Part shown: positions 34,236 to 41,650 of the stretch, piece by piece
How the letters are laid out: each line of letters begins with the position of its first letter
Numbering within the stretch: position 1 is the stretch's first letter
NCBI GenBank assembly: GCA_030151635.1
Contig: JASLDF010000073.1
Span: forward strand, 1 to 46,251
DNA: 46,251 bases
Origin: Bacteroides sp.
GTDB lineage: Bacteria > Bacteroidota > Bacteroidia > Bacteroidales > Bacteroidaceae
Direction of reading: 5' to 3'
Notes under the pieces: model-generated
The model's input: the letters and a program-made list of their open reading frames with translations, nothing else
The model's database searches: none
Told to the model about the DNA's origin: nothing
Translations under genes and position numbers: made by a program

Positions 34236-35453
34236 TTATGGTATTAATAGTGATGAATCTCCATAACTTAAAAATCTAAAGTTATGCGTTAGTGCATATT
34301 CATAAATTTGTTCCCAGTCTCCATTAATAAAGGCAGACACCAACAGTAGCAATGTACTTTGAGGTTGATGAAAATTTGTTACGATTGCTTTTACGATGCG
34401 GTATTGATAACTTGGGGCAATCATAATCTGTGTACTTGTATTTAAGATATCTATATGGTGTTGTTCCATATAATTTAGAATTGCTTGTAAGCTATCGTTG
34501 GCACTCATTCCCGAGTTTGCTTCGTAGGGTTGCCATTGTGATACAGGTAATTCCTTTTCGCTTATTGCAGGATTGTTTGCAATAGATACGCCTATGTGGT
34601 ATAAGCTTTCAAGTGTTCGTACAGAAGTTGTTCCTACTGCTACGACTTTACCTCCATGATTAATGATGTTTTGAATGGTTTCCTTTCGAACAGAAATGTA
34701 TTCCGTATGCATGTCGTGGTCGACAATTTCGTCGCTTTTTACAGGTTTAAAAGTTCCTGCACCCACATGAAGTGTTACTTCATCTAGATCTACACCTACT
34801 TGTTTAAGGTTGTTCAAAACTTCTGGAGTAAAGTGTAATCCTGCAGTTGGTGCTGCCACCGATCCTTTTATTTTAGAATAAACGGTTTGATATGTTGTTT
34901 TATCTTTTTCTTCTGTATGTCTATTCAAATATGGGGGAATAGGAAGTTCTCCAAAATAGTCAAGAATATCTGCAAAAGTTACTTTTGGGTTATTCCAACT
35001 AAAGGTTACCAAGTGACTTGTACCTATGGGTTCCTTTCTCTCTGCAGCAAGCGTTATGTGTTCGTTGTTGACAACGATATCTTTGGTCAAGACTCCTTGT
35101 TTCCATTTTTTAGAATGTCCAATCATACACAGCCAGCTACAGGATTCATTCTGTTGAAAGTTTAAATTGTAGTCGGCAGGTTGGTAAGGTTCAAGGCAGA
35201 ACACTTCAATAGCTCCTCCGGTTGCTTTTTGGAAGTGAAGTCTAGCTTGAATGACCTTTGTATTGTTGAAGATAATAAGGTCTCCTTTGGTAAGAAAATT
35301 GGGCAAGTCTTTGAAAACACGTTCTGTAATGTTACCTTTATTATAGATAAGTAGCTTCGATGAATCTCTGTTTTCAAGTGGATATTTGGCTATTCGTTCA
35401 TCCGGTAGCGGATAATTATAGTCCTTAATCTGAATATGTTTTGGATTTTGCAT
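34236..35453 (-). CDS. queA: S-adenosylmethionine:tRNA ribosyltransferase-isomerase
   Basis: Adds the epoxycyclopentyl ring from SAM to 7-aminomethyl-deazaguanine in tRNA, a late step of queuosine synthesis. The 405-residue length is that of the longer Bacteroidota form. Motifs are DYNYPLPDERIAKYPLENRDSSKLL, GDLIIFNNTKVIQARLHF, VAAPTAGLHFTPEVL, TLHVGAGTFKPVKSDEI and the C-terminal NFHQPQSTLLLLVSAFI and ALTHNFRFLSYGDSSLLI. A candidate -7 TACTTTTG lies upstream. folE in this window could supply precursors for the same pathway. Confidence 0.96.
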   Translation of the reverse strand: MQNPKHIQIKDYNYPLPDERIAKYPLENRDSSKLLIYNKGNITERVFKDLPNFLTKGDLIIFNNTKVIQARLHFQKATGGAIEVFCLEPYQPADYNLNFQQNESCSWLCMIGHSKKWKQGVLTKDIVVNNEHITLAAERKEPIGTSHLVTFSWNNPKVTFADILDYFGELPIPPYLNRHTEEKDKTTYQTVYSKIKGSVAAPTAGLHFTPEVLNNLKQVGVDLDEVTLHVGAGTFKPVKSDEIVDHDMHTEYISVRKETIQNIINHGGKVVAVGTTSVRTLESLYHIGVSIANNPAISEKELPVSQWQPYEANSGMSANDSLQAILNYMEQHHIDILNTSTQIMIAPSYQYRIVKAIVTNFHQPQSTLLLLVSAFINGDWEQIYEYALTHNFRFLSYGDSSLLIP

Positions 35454-35474
35454 AAAATGTAACTTCTAATACGG

Positions 35475-35516
35475 CAAAAGTAGCGATATTTGTTGAACTA
35501 TTAAATAGTAAATTTG
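35475..35516. promoter_or_regulatory. divergent promoter region queA / DUF2027-Smr
   Basis: Two -7 matches face away from each other: TACTTTTG on the minus strand (35475-35482) for queA, and TAAATTTG on the plus strand (35509-35516) for the Smr gene, with TTTG at 35489-35492 as a weak, closely spaced -33. Confidence 0.5.
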
Positions 35517-35545
35517 TATTTTAAGACGAAAGATAATTAAATATT

Positions 35546-36619
35546 ATGGATATGAAAATTGGTGATAAAGTACGTTTTTTGAATGATGTAGGTGGTGGCG
35601 TTATCTCTGGATTCCAAGGTAAAGATACGGTGCTTGTTGAAGACCAAGACGGCTTTGATATTCCTGTTTTAAAGAGCGAATGTGTTATTGTGTCGACCGA
35701 CCAATCGAATAAGGCATATACTAAAGAAGAAATTCTTCAGCAAGAGGTTTCTGTGAACTCGAATCGTGATGAGGCTTTGGATGCTGGTGTGATAGAAACG
35801 ACAGATGGAAATGTCTTGAATAGTTACTTGGCTTTTGTTCCTCAAGATATTAAACAAATATCTACTACTTCTTTTGATACGTTTTTGATTAATGATAGTA
35901 ATTATTTCTTATACTATACTTATGCAAATCGTGTAAAAGATGGCAAATGGTCAGTTCGTTCGCATGATTTAATTGCTCCAAATACAAAATTGTACTTAGA
36001 GACGTTTACAAAGGCGAATTTAAATGAGTTAGAACACCTAAGAGTGCAATTGATTGCGTTTAAACATGATCGTAATTATCAGTTGAAAATGCCAGTAGAT
36101 AAAGTCTTAGATATTGATCCTATAAAATTTTATAAACTGCATTCGTTTAAAGATAATGATTTCTTCGAAGATGCTGCACTTGTTTTTACTATTGTAGAAA
36201 ATGACGAAGCTGATGAGGTGACCACTGTAGATGTACAAGCTCTAAAAGAGGGGATGTTGTCAAAATCTAATGCGAAAAGAGAGTCTAAGTCATCTCCTAC
36301 GGAAGCATCTATTGTTGTAAAGCAAAAGGGAAAGAATACGATTGTAGAGGTTGATTTACACATTGATGAATTAATTGATTCTACACTAGGATTAGATGCT
36401 CAAGCTATGCTAGAACATCAGATAAAGCGCTTTAATGAAGTGATGCAATCCTATAGAGACAAAAAAAATCAGAAGATTGTATTTATTCATGGTAAAGGAG
36501 AAGGAGTATTGCGAAAAATGATTCTTCAAGAATTACGTAAAAACTATAAATCTTGTACGTATCAAGATGCCTCTTTTCAAGAGTATGGCTTTGGTGCAAC
36601 AATGATAACTATACACTAA
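35546..36619 (+). CDS. DUF2027 and Smr-domain protein
   Basis: A 357-residue protein. The N-terminal third has KVRFLNDVGGGVISGFQGKDTVLVEDQDGFDIPVLKSECVIV, a small beta domain seen in DUF2027 proteins. The middle (SFDTFLINDSNYFLYYTYANRV to FDDAALVFTIVENDE) is the rest of DUF2027. The C-terminus is an Smr domain: VEVDLHIDELIDSTLGLDAQAMLEHQI, with its D-L-H motif, then IVFIHGKGEGVLRKMILQELRK and YQDASFQEYGFGATMITI. Smr domains nick or bind DNA or RNA and occur in MutS2 and in ribosome rescue nucleases. No DNA-mismatch domain is present, so nucleic-acid processing is the only supported hint. A second ATG at 35552 is an equally good start. Confidence 0.85.
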   Translation: MDMKIGDKVRFLNDVGGGVISGFQGKDTVLVEDQDGFDIPVLKSECVIVSTDQSNKAYTKEEILQQEVSVNSNRDEALDAGVIETTDGNVLNSYLAFVPQDIKQISTTSFDTFLINDSNYFLYYTYANRVKDGKWSVRSHDLIAPNTKLYLETFTKANLNELEHLRVQLIAFKHDRNYQLKMPVDKVLDIDPIKFYKLHSFKDNDFFEDAALVFTIVENDEADEVTTVDVQALKEGMLSKSNAKRESKSSPTEASIVVKQKGKNTIVEVDLHIDELIDSTLGLDAQAMLEHQIKRFNEVMQSYRDKKNQKIVFIHGKGEGVLRKMILQELRKNYKSCTYQDASFQEYGFGATMITIH

Positions 36620-36640
36620 TAAGTTTTAATGTTAGGTAGG

Positions 36641-36674
36641 AGGAGGTATTTAGTAATAAATACCTCCTTTTTTG
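36641..36674 (+). terminator. terminator after the DUF2027-Smr gene
   Basis: Perfect 12 bp stem AGGAGGTATTTA / TAAATACCTCCT, loop GTAA, then six T. Confidence 0.92.
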
Positions 36675-36696
36675 TGATTACATTTAGATCGTTGAG

Positions 36697-36758
36697 GTTC
36701 CTTAGTAAGAAGTATGAGTTCTCTTTGAAAGAAGACTGTGTTCTCTTTGAAAGAGAAC
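36697..36758. repeat. three tandem dyad units with 21-22 base period
   Basis: The last unit (36740-36758) is the perfect palindrome GTTCTCTTTGAAAGAGAAC. The one before (36718-36736) differs at its right arm, GTTCTCTTTGAAAGAAGAC. A more diverged one (36697-36712) reads GTTCCTTAGTAAGAAG. They lie in the 235-base gap between two terminators. Confidence 0.65.
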
Positions 36759-36794
36759 TTTATTGTGTCCGTAGACGATAAAGAGTATGTTGCA

Positions 36795-36832
36795 TAAAAA
36801 AGGCGTGAATTCAATTAAGAATGCACGCCTTT
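36795..36832 (-). terminator. terminator after the lysO genes
   Basis: Minus-strand stem AAAGGCGTG / CACGCCTTT, extended by AATTC/GAAT pairing with one mismatch, followed by six T. Confidence 0.85.
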
Positions 36833-36854
36833 AGTTTGTCTTTATATTTTTGTT

Positions 36855-37460
36855 TTATGCGAATGAGCAAAGAATAGTGACTAAGAAAACGACGCTTAAG
36901 TCTAGGACTAGTCCGTGGAAAATACATAATACAGAATATTCACTACCCGTAACTCTTGTTATACTAGGTAAGGTTGTATCTAATGTAGTAGCACCTCCTG
37001 CTCCAATTGGGGCGAAAGTACCGAAATATTTGTAAAAATAAGGGGCACCCATTAACGCTATGATTTCACGAATAATGTTAGAAAGTAGTGCGATAGTAGC
37101 TAATTCGGGACCTTTCTTCTCACCAATTAAAACACTTGACAGAGAATAATACCCAAACCCCGAGCCTACGGCCATACAGTCTGTGACAGAATGTTTACTG
37201 ATTAATAATCCTACAATAGCTGTCCCTAGAAGAGTTCCAATGATGGTCATCAATGGTAATAAAAAAAGTCTTGGATTTAAGCTACGTAAACTTCTAAGCA
37301 TCTTAGGGTCACTACCAATGGTTATCCCGATGCAAAACATCAAAACACACAATGCATAAAAACTCACATTGTAGGTAATGATGAAACTAGGAGCTAGTTG
37401 ATTTATAGCCAAGAAAGCACCTAATATAAAAAACAAAATAATGATAAAACTACCTTTCAT
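36855..37460 (-). CDS. lysO: LysO-family lysine exporter, C-terminal piece
   Basis: A 201-residue membrane protein matching the C-terminal two-thirds of the LysO/YbjE (DUF340) lysine exporter. It has about six predicted helices, with FCIGITIGSDPKMLRSLRSL, the conserved AVGSGFGYYSLSSVLIGEKKGPELATIALLSNIIREI and PIGAGGATTLDTTLPSITR. The E. coli exporter is one chain of about 299 residues. Here the N-terminal third is a separate gene 7 bases upstream, and the two sum to 297. The split is at a natural loop and both parts have proper starts and stops, so this looks like a true two-gene form rather than an error. Confidence 0.85.
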   Translation of the reverse strand: MKGSFIIILFFILGAFLAINQLAPSFIITYNVSFYALCVLMFCIGITIGSDPKMLRSLRSLNPRLFLLPLMTIIGTLLGTAIVGLLISKHSVTDCMAVGSGFGYYSLSSVLIGEKKGPELATIALLSNIIREIIALMGAPYFYKYFGTFAPIGAGGATTLDTTLPSITRVTGSEYSVLCIFHGLVLDLSVVFLVTILCSFA

Positions 37461-37467
37461 TTCAGTA

Positions 37468-37758
37468 CTAATTTCGTTTTGTTACTAAACGCCATAGTAA
37501 CCATGCAAAAAACACACTTCCTGTTACAGCGCCCAGCGTAATTGCTAGTGCTTCTAATCCCATTGTTGGTAATTGAGCAACGACTTCCTCATCAGCTCCC
37601 AACTTAACACCTAAACAGAACAATAAGACCCAAATTAAGACGGTAATTATTTTTCCAATTTTAGATAAATTCTTACCCCTAACAAAGAATCCTACGATCA
37701 ATCCAAAAGATAATGAGCCAAGAATGGCTAAGATCATTAACACCTCACCTATAGACAT
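37468..37758 (-). CDS. LysO-family lysine exporter, N-terminal piece
   Basis: A 96-residue membrane protein with three predicted helices (ILAILGSLSFGLIVGFFV, ITVLIWVLLFCLGVKLGADEEV and AITLGAVTGSVFFAWLLWRLV). It corresponds to the first third of LysO. The C-terminal part is encoded by the next gene after 7 bases, so the two very probably form one transporter. A -7 element at 37778-37785 gives a short leader of about 15 bases, which leaves no room for a riboswitch. Confidence 0.8.
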   Translation of the reverse strand: MSIGEVLMILAILGSLSFGLIVGFFVRGKNLSKIGKIITVLIWVLLFCLGVKLGADEEVVAQLPTMGLEALAITLGAVTGSVFFAWLLWRLVTKRN

Positions 37759-37777
37759 AGCCGTTTTAAATTTTTTG

Positions 37778-37785
37778 CAAAGGTA
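37778..37785 (-). promoter_or_regulatory. candidate -7 element of the lysO operon
   Basis: Minus-strand TACCTTTG fits TAnnTTTG and ends 20 bases before the first lysO ATG. No clear -33. Confidence 0.55.
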
Positions 37786-37888
37786 GTAATTTTCTTTACT
37801 CTTTGTACTACAATAATATATGACTTGATGGTTTTAACTATACAGTGACTTAGTTTTGTTTAGTATTGTTAATATTTAATACAAATAG

Positions 37889-39016
37889 CTACACATAAAG
37901 TAAATCACTCATAATGCCATCAGAAATGAAGATACCTTGTTTAGATAGTGTTAAATGGTCATTTGTAAGGACTAAATTTTTAGACTTTAGATGTTTTTCA
38001 GAATAGGTTAGTACATGTTCATATAAATCCTTGCCAAATTCCTCTTTAATGATTTTTAACGAAACGCCCCACATTGTACGAAGTCCAGTGATAATATAGT
38101 CATTAAAACGAGTGTTTTTGTCTAATTTTTCTGATTCAATACAGAGTTCGTTTTTGTTGATTTTGTCTATGTATTTAACAAGGCTAACATTGTTGTAATC
38201 ACGAGTTTGAAGGTTGTATGAGTGTGCCGATGGACCACAGCCTAAATAGGGCTTTCCAAGCCAATATGAAGTGTTGTGTCTAGCCGTTTTAGATTTTTTA
38301 GCAAAGTTGGATATTTCGTAGTGAATGTAGTTGGAGTTTGTAAGATTTTCTATCAATTTTTTGAAAAACTGTAAGCTTGTATCTTCGTCTACTTCTTTAA
38401 CGTAACCTTTCTTTAAATAATTATACAGAATTGTCCCTTTTTCATAGATTAGATGATAGGCAGAAATGTGTTCTGGATCGAGTTCAATGGCTTGTTTAAG
38501 GTCTCTTTCCCATGTTTCCATAGTTTCTCCAGGAAGTCCATACATCAAGTCAATACTAATATTGTTAAAACCATATTTCCGAGCATCTTTTACTGCTTGA
38601 ATGGCTTGTTTTGAGTCATGCCTACGATTTAGTTTCTTAAGAGTGTCGTCTTGAAAGGTTTGAATTCCAATACTTAAACGGTTGAGTGGTAATTGTTGCA
38701 GTTGTTCTAAATAAGATGTTGATAAGTCATCGGGATTTGCTTCTAATGTGATTTCCATATCAGACGAAAATTCAAAATTTTCTTGAATTGTATCAAAGAC
38801 TTTTCGAAGCTGTTCATAACTTAGTTGAGAAGGGGTTCCACCTCCAAAATAAATAGTCTCAAGAGACTCGTTTGAAATGTAATTTTTTCTCATTACTAGT
38901 TCTTTACATAGGGCATCAATAAATGCATCTGTTAGCTCGGATTGAGTCGTTGAGTAAAAATCGCAGTAGTTGCATCGAGTTTTGCAAAATGGGGTATGTA
39001 TGTATATTCCAGCCAT
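37889..39016 (-). CDS. hemW: radical SAM HemW (coproporphyrinogen-dehydrogenase-like)
   Basis: A 375-residue radical SAM protein; family members act as heme chaperones or inserters and are often misannotated as HemN. The iron-sulfur cluster motif is TPFCKTRCNYCDFYS (CxxxCxxC plus a fourth Cys-free F). It has TIYFGGGTPSQLS, ITLEANPDDL, NRLSIGIQTFQDDTLKKLNRRH, DLMYGLPGETMETWERD and SAYHLIYEKGT. The HemW C-terminal domain contains RHNTSYWLGKPYLGCGPSAHSY. HemN-specific N-terminal residues are absent. The gene is divergent from the EF-G2 gene across 210 bases that hold a perfect 26-base palindrome. Confidence 0.9.
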   Translation of the reverse strand: MAGIYIHTPFCKTRCNYCDFYSTTQSELTDAFIDALCKELVMRKNYISNESLETIYFGGGTPSQLSYEQLRKVFDTIQENFEFSSDMEITLEANPDDLSTSYLEQLQQLPLNRLSIGIQTFQDDTLKKLNRRHDSKQAIQAVKDARKYGFNNISIDLMYGLPGETMETWERDLKQAIELDPEHISAYHLIYEKGTILYNYLKKGYVKEVDEDTSLQFFKKLIENLTNSNYIHYEISNFAKKSKTARHNTSYWLGKPYLGCGPSAHSYNLQTRDYNNVSLVKYIDKINKNELCIESEKLDKNTRFNDYIITGLRTMWGVSLKIIKEEFGKDLYEHVLTYSEKHLKSKNLVLTNDHLTLSKQGIFISDGIMSDLLYV

Positions 39017-39067
39017 AGCTTTTATCTTTTAAGTTTGAATGTTGATAGGTGTGAATATCTCTTTAAA

Positions 39068-39098
39068 TTGTAACCTATGAACATAGGTTACAAAGGTA
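39068..39098 (-). promoter_or_regulatory. hemW -7 element overlapped by a 26-base palindrome
   Basis: Minus-strand TACCTTTG (39091-39098) is a perfect -7 element. It overlaps the right arm of TTGTAACCTATG / CATAGGTTACAA (39068-39079 and 39082-39093), a perfect 12 bp inverted repeat with two central bases that also spans the expected start site. Confidence 0.65.
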
Positions 39099-39226
39099 GT
39101 CATTCTATTTCGAAAATTATGTTTCATAACACTTGTCCAAAATTGCGAAAAGCTGATATTATATTTAAGTTGCTTAATAACCATTTAAAGGTTGAATTAA
39201 GTTGTTAATCTAAAATTTGAATCATT

Positions 39227-41383
39227 ATGAAAACGTATCAAACCGACGAGATTAAAAACATTGCCCTATTGGGCAGTTCTAGGGCTGGAAAATCCACTCT
39301 TATTGAAGCTATGTTATTTGAAAGTGGTCAACTAAAACGTAGAGGAACAATTGAAGAGAATAGTACAGCAAGTGACTACTTTCCCGTAGAGCATGATTAT
39401 GGTTACTCAGTTTTTACATCCATATTTCATGTGGAGTGGAATAAGAAAAAACTGAATATAATTGACTGTCCTGGTTCAGATGACTTTATTGGTGGTGCTG
39501 TTACGGCATTGAATGTTACTGATACTGCAATTATCTTGTTGAATGGTCAATATGGTGTTGAAGTTGGTACTCAAAACCACTTTAGATATACTGAGAAACT
39601 AGATAAGCCTGTTATCTTTTTGGTGAATCAATTGGATAATGATAAATGTGATTATGATCAAATTTTAGAACAACTAACGGAGGCTTATGGAAGTAATGTG
39701 GTACCTATTCAGTATCCTATTGCGACTGGCCCAGGTTTTAATTCCATCATCGATGTGTTATTGATGAAAAAATATTCGTGGAAACCAGAAGGTGGTGAGC
39801 CTATTATTGAGGCTATTCCTGCTGAAGAAATGGAGAAAGCAACAGCGATGAATAAAGCACTGATTGAAGCTGCTGCAGAGAATGATGAAGGCTTGATGGA
39901 GAAGTTCTTTGAACAGGAGCATTTGTCGGAAGATGAAATGCGTGAAGGTATTCGTAAGGGCTTGGTTGAGCGTGGTATGTTCCCAGTTTTCTGCGTATGT
40001 GCTGGTAAAGATATGGGGGTACGTCGCTTAATGGAATTCTTAGGTAATGTAGTGCCATTTGTTTCGGATATGCATCCTGTGCATAATACCGAGGGGGAGG
40101 TAGTTGTGCCTGATGCTAATGGAAACACTTCTTTGTTTTTCTTTAAAACAAGTGTGGAGCCACATATTGGCGAGGTTTCTTATTTTAAAGTAATGAGTGG
40201 GACGGTTCGTGAAGGTGATGAATTAACGAATGCAGATCGAAAGTCTAAAGAAAGACTTGCTCAACTTTTTGTTGTTTCTGGCAGTACCCGTACAAAGGTT
40301 GCAGAGCTTCATGCGGGTGATATTGGTGCTACTGTAAAATTGAAAGATGTAAAAACGGGTAATACGTTGAATGGCAAAGATGGAAACAATAAATTTAATT
40401 TTGTAAAGTATCCTAGTCATCGTTATTCTAGAGCTATTTATGCTGTAAATGAAGCCGATACGGAGAAAATGGTTGCGGCTATAATGAAAATGCAAGAGGA
40501 AGACCCTACTTGGAAGGTTGAGCAATCTAAGGAACTTAGACAAATAGTTGTTTATGGACAAGGTGAATTTCACCTCCGTACCATGAAGTGGAGATTAGAG
40601 AATAATGAAAAGATTCAAATTAAACTTGAGCCTACACGAATTCCATATCGTGAAACAATTACCAAGTCTGCTAGAGCAAACTACAGACATAAGAAGCAGT
40701 CGGGTGGTGCTGGTCAATTTGGCGAGGTTTCTTTAATCATTGAACCATATGTAGAAGGACAAGATATTAAACCAACTTATAAATTCGATGGACAGGAAAT
40801 AAAGATTAGTGTTCGTGGAGTTGAAGAATATAAATTGGATTGGGGTGGTAAATTAGTTGTTGTAAATAGTATTGTAGGTGGTGCCATTGATACACGCTTT
40901 ATTCCTGCCATTCAAAAAGGAATTATGGCTCGTATGGAGAAGGGACCATTGACGGGTTCTTATGCACGTGATGTTCGTGTTATTATTTATGATGGGAAGA
41001 TGCACCCTGTAGACTCGAATGAAATTTCGTTTATGTTGGCTGGACGTAATGCTTTTAATGATGCCTTTAAAGAGTCGGCTCCTAAAGTATTAGAGCCTAT
41101 TTATAAAGTAGAAGTCTTTGTGCCTTCGGATTACATGGGAGATGTGATGAGTGATCTTCAGGGGCGTCGTGGTGTTATTATGGGAATGGATAGTGAAAAG
41201 GGATATGAGAAAATTGAGGCTCGGGTTCCTTTGAAAGAATTGTCCGACTATTCTACTGCATTGAGCTCGTTAACTGGTGGTCGTGCTTCATTTATAATGA
41301 AATTTGCCAATTATGAATTATTACCGAATGAGGTTCAACAAGCATTAATTAAAGATTTTGAAACAAAGTTGTCAAATGAATAA
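39227..41383 (+). CDS. elongation factor G paralogue EF-G2 with degraded GTPase site
   Basis: A 718-residue EF-G-like protein with all five domains. The GTPase motifs are altered: the P-loop is LLGSSRAGKST (about residues 15-24); the switch I RGITI block is replaced by HDYGYSVFTS; and G3 reads DCPGSDDF (residues 80-87) instead of DTPGHVDF, so the catalytic His is Ser84. G4 is NQLD (134-137). The domain IV core (EPTRIPYRETITKSARANYRHKKQSGGAGQFGEV) is well kept. This matches the EF-G2 of Bacteroides thetaiotaomicron, reported as a GTPase-less translocase needed for gut colonisation. Its position just before rprX/rprY also matches. A role in energy-sparing translation under starvation is inferred by homology. 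Confidence 0.9.
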   Translation: MKTYQTDEIKNIALLGSSRAGKSTLIEAMLFESGQLKRRGTIEENSTASDYFPVEHDYGYSVFTSIFHVEWNKKKLNIIDCPGSDDFIGGAVTALNVTDTAIILLNGQYGVEVGTQNHFRYTEKLDKPVIFLVNQLDNDKCDYDQILEQLTEAYGSNVVPIQYPIATGPGFNSIIDVLLMKKYSWKPEGGEPIIEAIPAEEMEKATAMNKALIEAAAENDEGLMEKFFEQEHLSEDEMREGIRKGLVERGMFPVFCVCAGKDMGVRRLMEFLGNVVPFVSDMHPVHNTEGEVVVPDANGNTSLFFFKTSVEPHIGEVSYFKVMSGTVREGDELTNADRKSKERLAQLFVVSGSTRTKVAELHAGDIGATVKLKDVKTGNTLNGKDGNNKFNFVKYPSHRYSRAIYAVNEADTEKMVAAIMKMQEEDPTWKVEQSKELRQIVVYGQGEFHLRTMKWRLENNEKIQIKLEPTRIPYRETITKSARANYRHKKQSGGAGQFGEVSLIIEPYVEGQDIKPTYKFDGQEIKISVRGVEEYKLDWGGKLVVVNSIVGGAIDTRFIPAIQKGIMARMEKGPLTGSYARDVRVIIYDGKMHPVDSNEISFMLAGRNAFNDAFKESAPKVLEPIYKVEVFVPSDYMGDVMSDLQGRRGVIMGMDSEKGYEKIEARVPLKELSDYSTALSSLTGGRASFIMKFANYELLPNEVQQALIKDFETKLSNE

Positions 41384-41403
41384 CTAAAAAATAGCCTTTT
41401 GTT

Positions 41404-41446
41404 AAAAATGGTCTGATTTGTTAATGAACAAATTAGACCATTTTTA
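41404..41446 (+). terminator. terminator after the EF-G2 gene
   Basis: 19 bp stem AAAAATGGTCTGATTTGTT / AACAAATTAGACCATTTTT with one G-U pair and loop AATG, followed by a T-rich tail. Confidence 0.85.
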
Positions 41447-41650
41447 CTTTATTTGTGAATTGATATTGATATGAATTATGCGGTATGTGGTTATTTTTTT
41501 GTTAAATTAGCAAACTAAACTATTACTTACTTTGTTGTTATATCAAATCTGCAAGAACTATAAAAATCTATTATAATAATAAATTTTAAGTTAAGATTGG
41601 ATTAATGCCGAAGTAGCCATTTGTTAATTAGGTTATGTTAAATTAAGAAT

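Noticed and set aside
36697..36758. CRISPR array
   Set aside because: Units are about 19 bases with 2-3 base gaps and diverged, with no spacers and no cas genes; they are tandem dyads.
36855..37758. lysO split as a frameshift or pseudogene
   Set aside because: Both parts have proper starts, stops and a 7-base gap, and the combined length matches the intact exporter, so a natural two-gene form is more likely.
37759..37888. Lysine riboswitch or Lys leader peptide upstream of lysO
   Set aside because: The -7 element leaves only about 15 bases of leader, and no Lys-rich frame is present.
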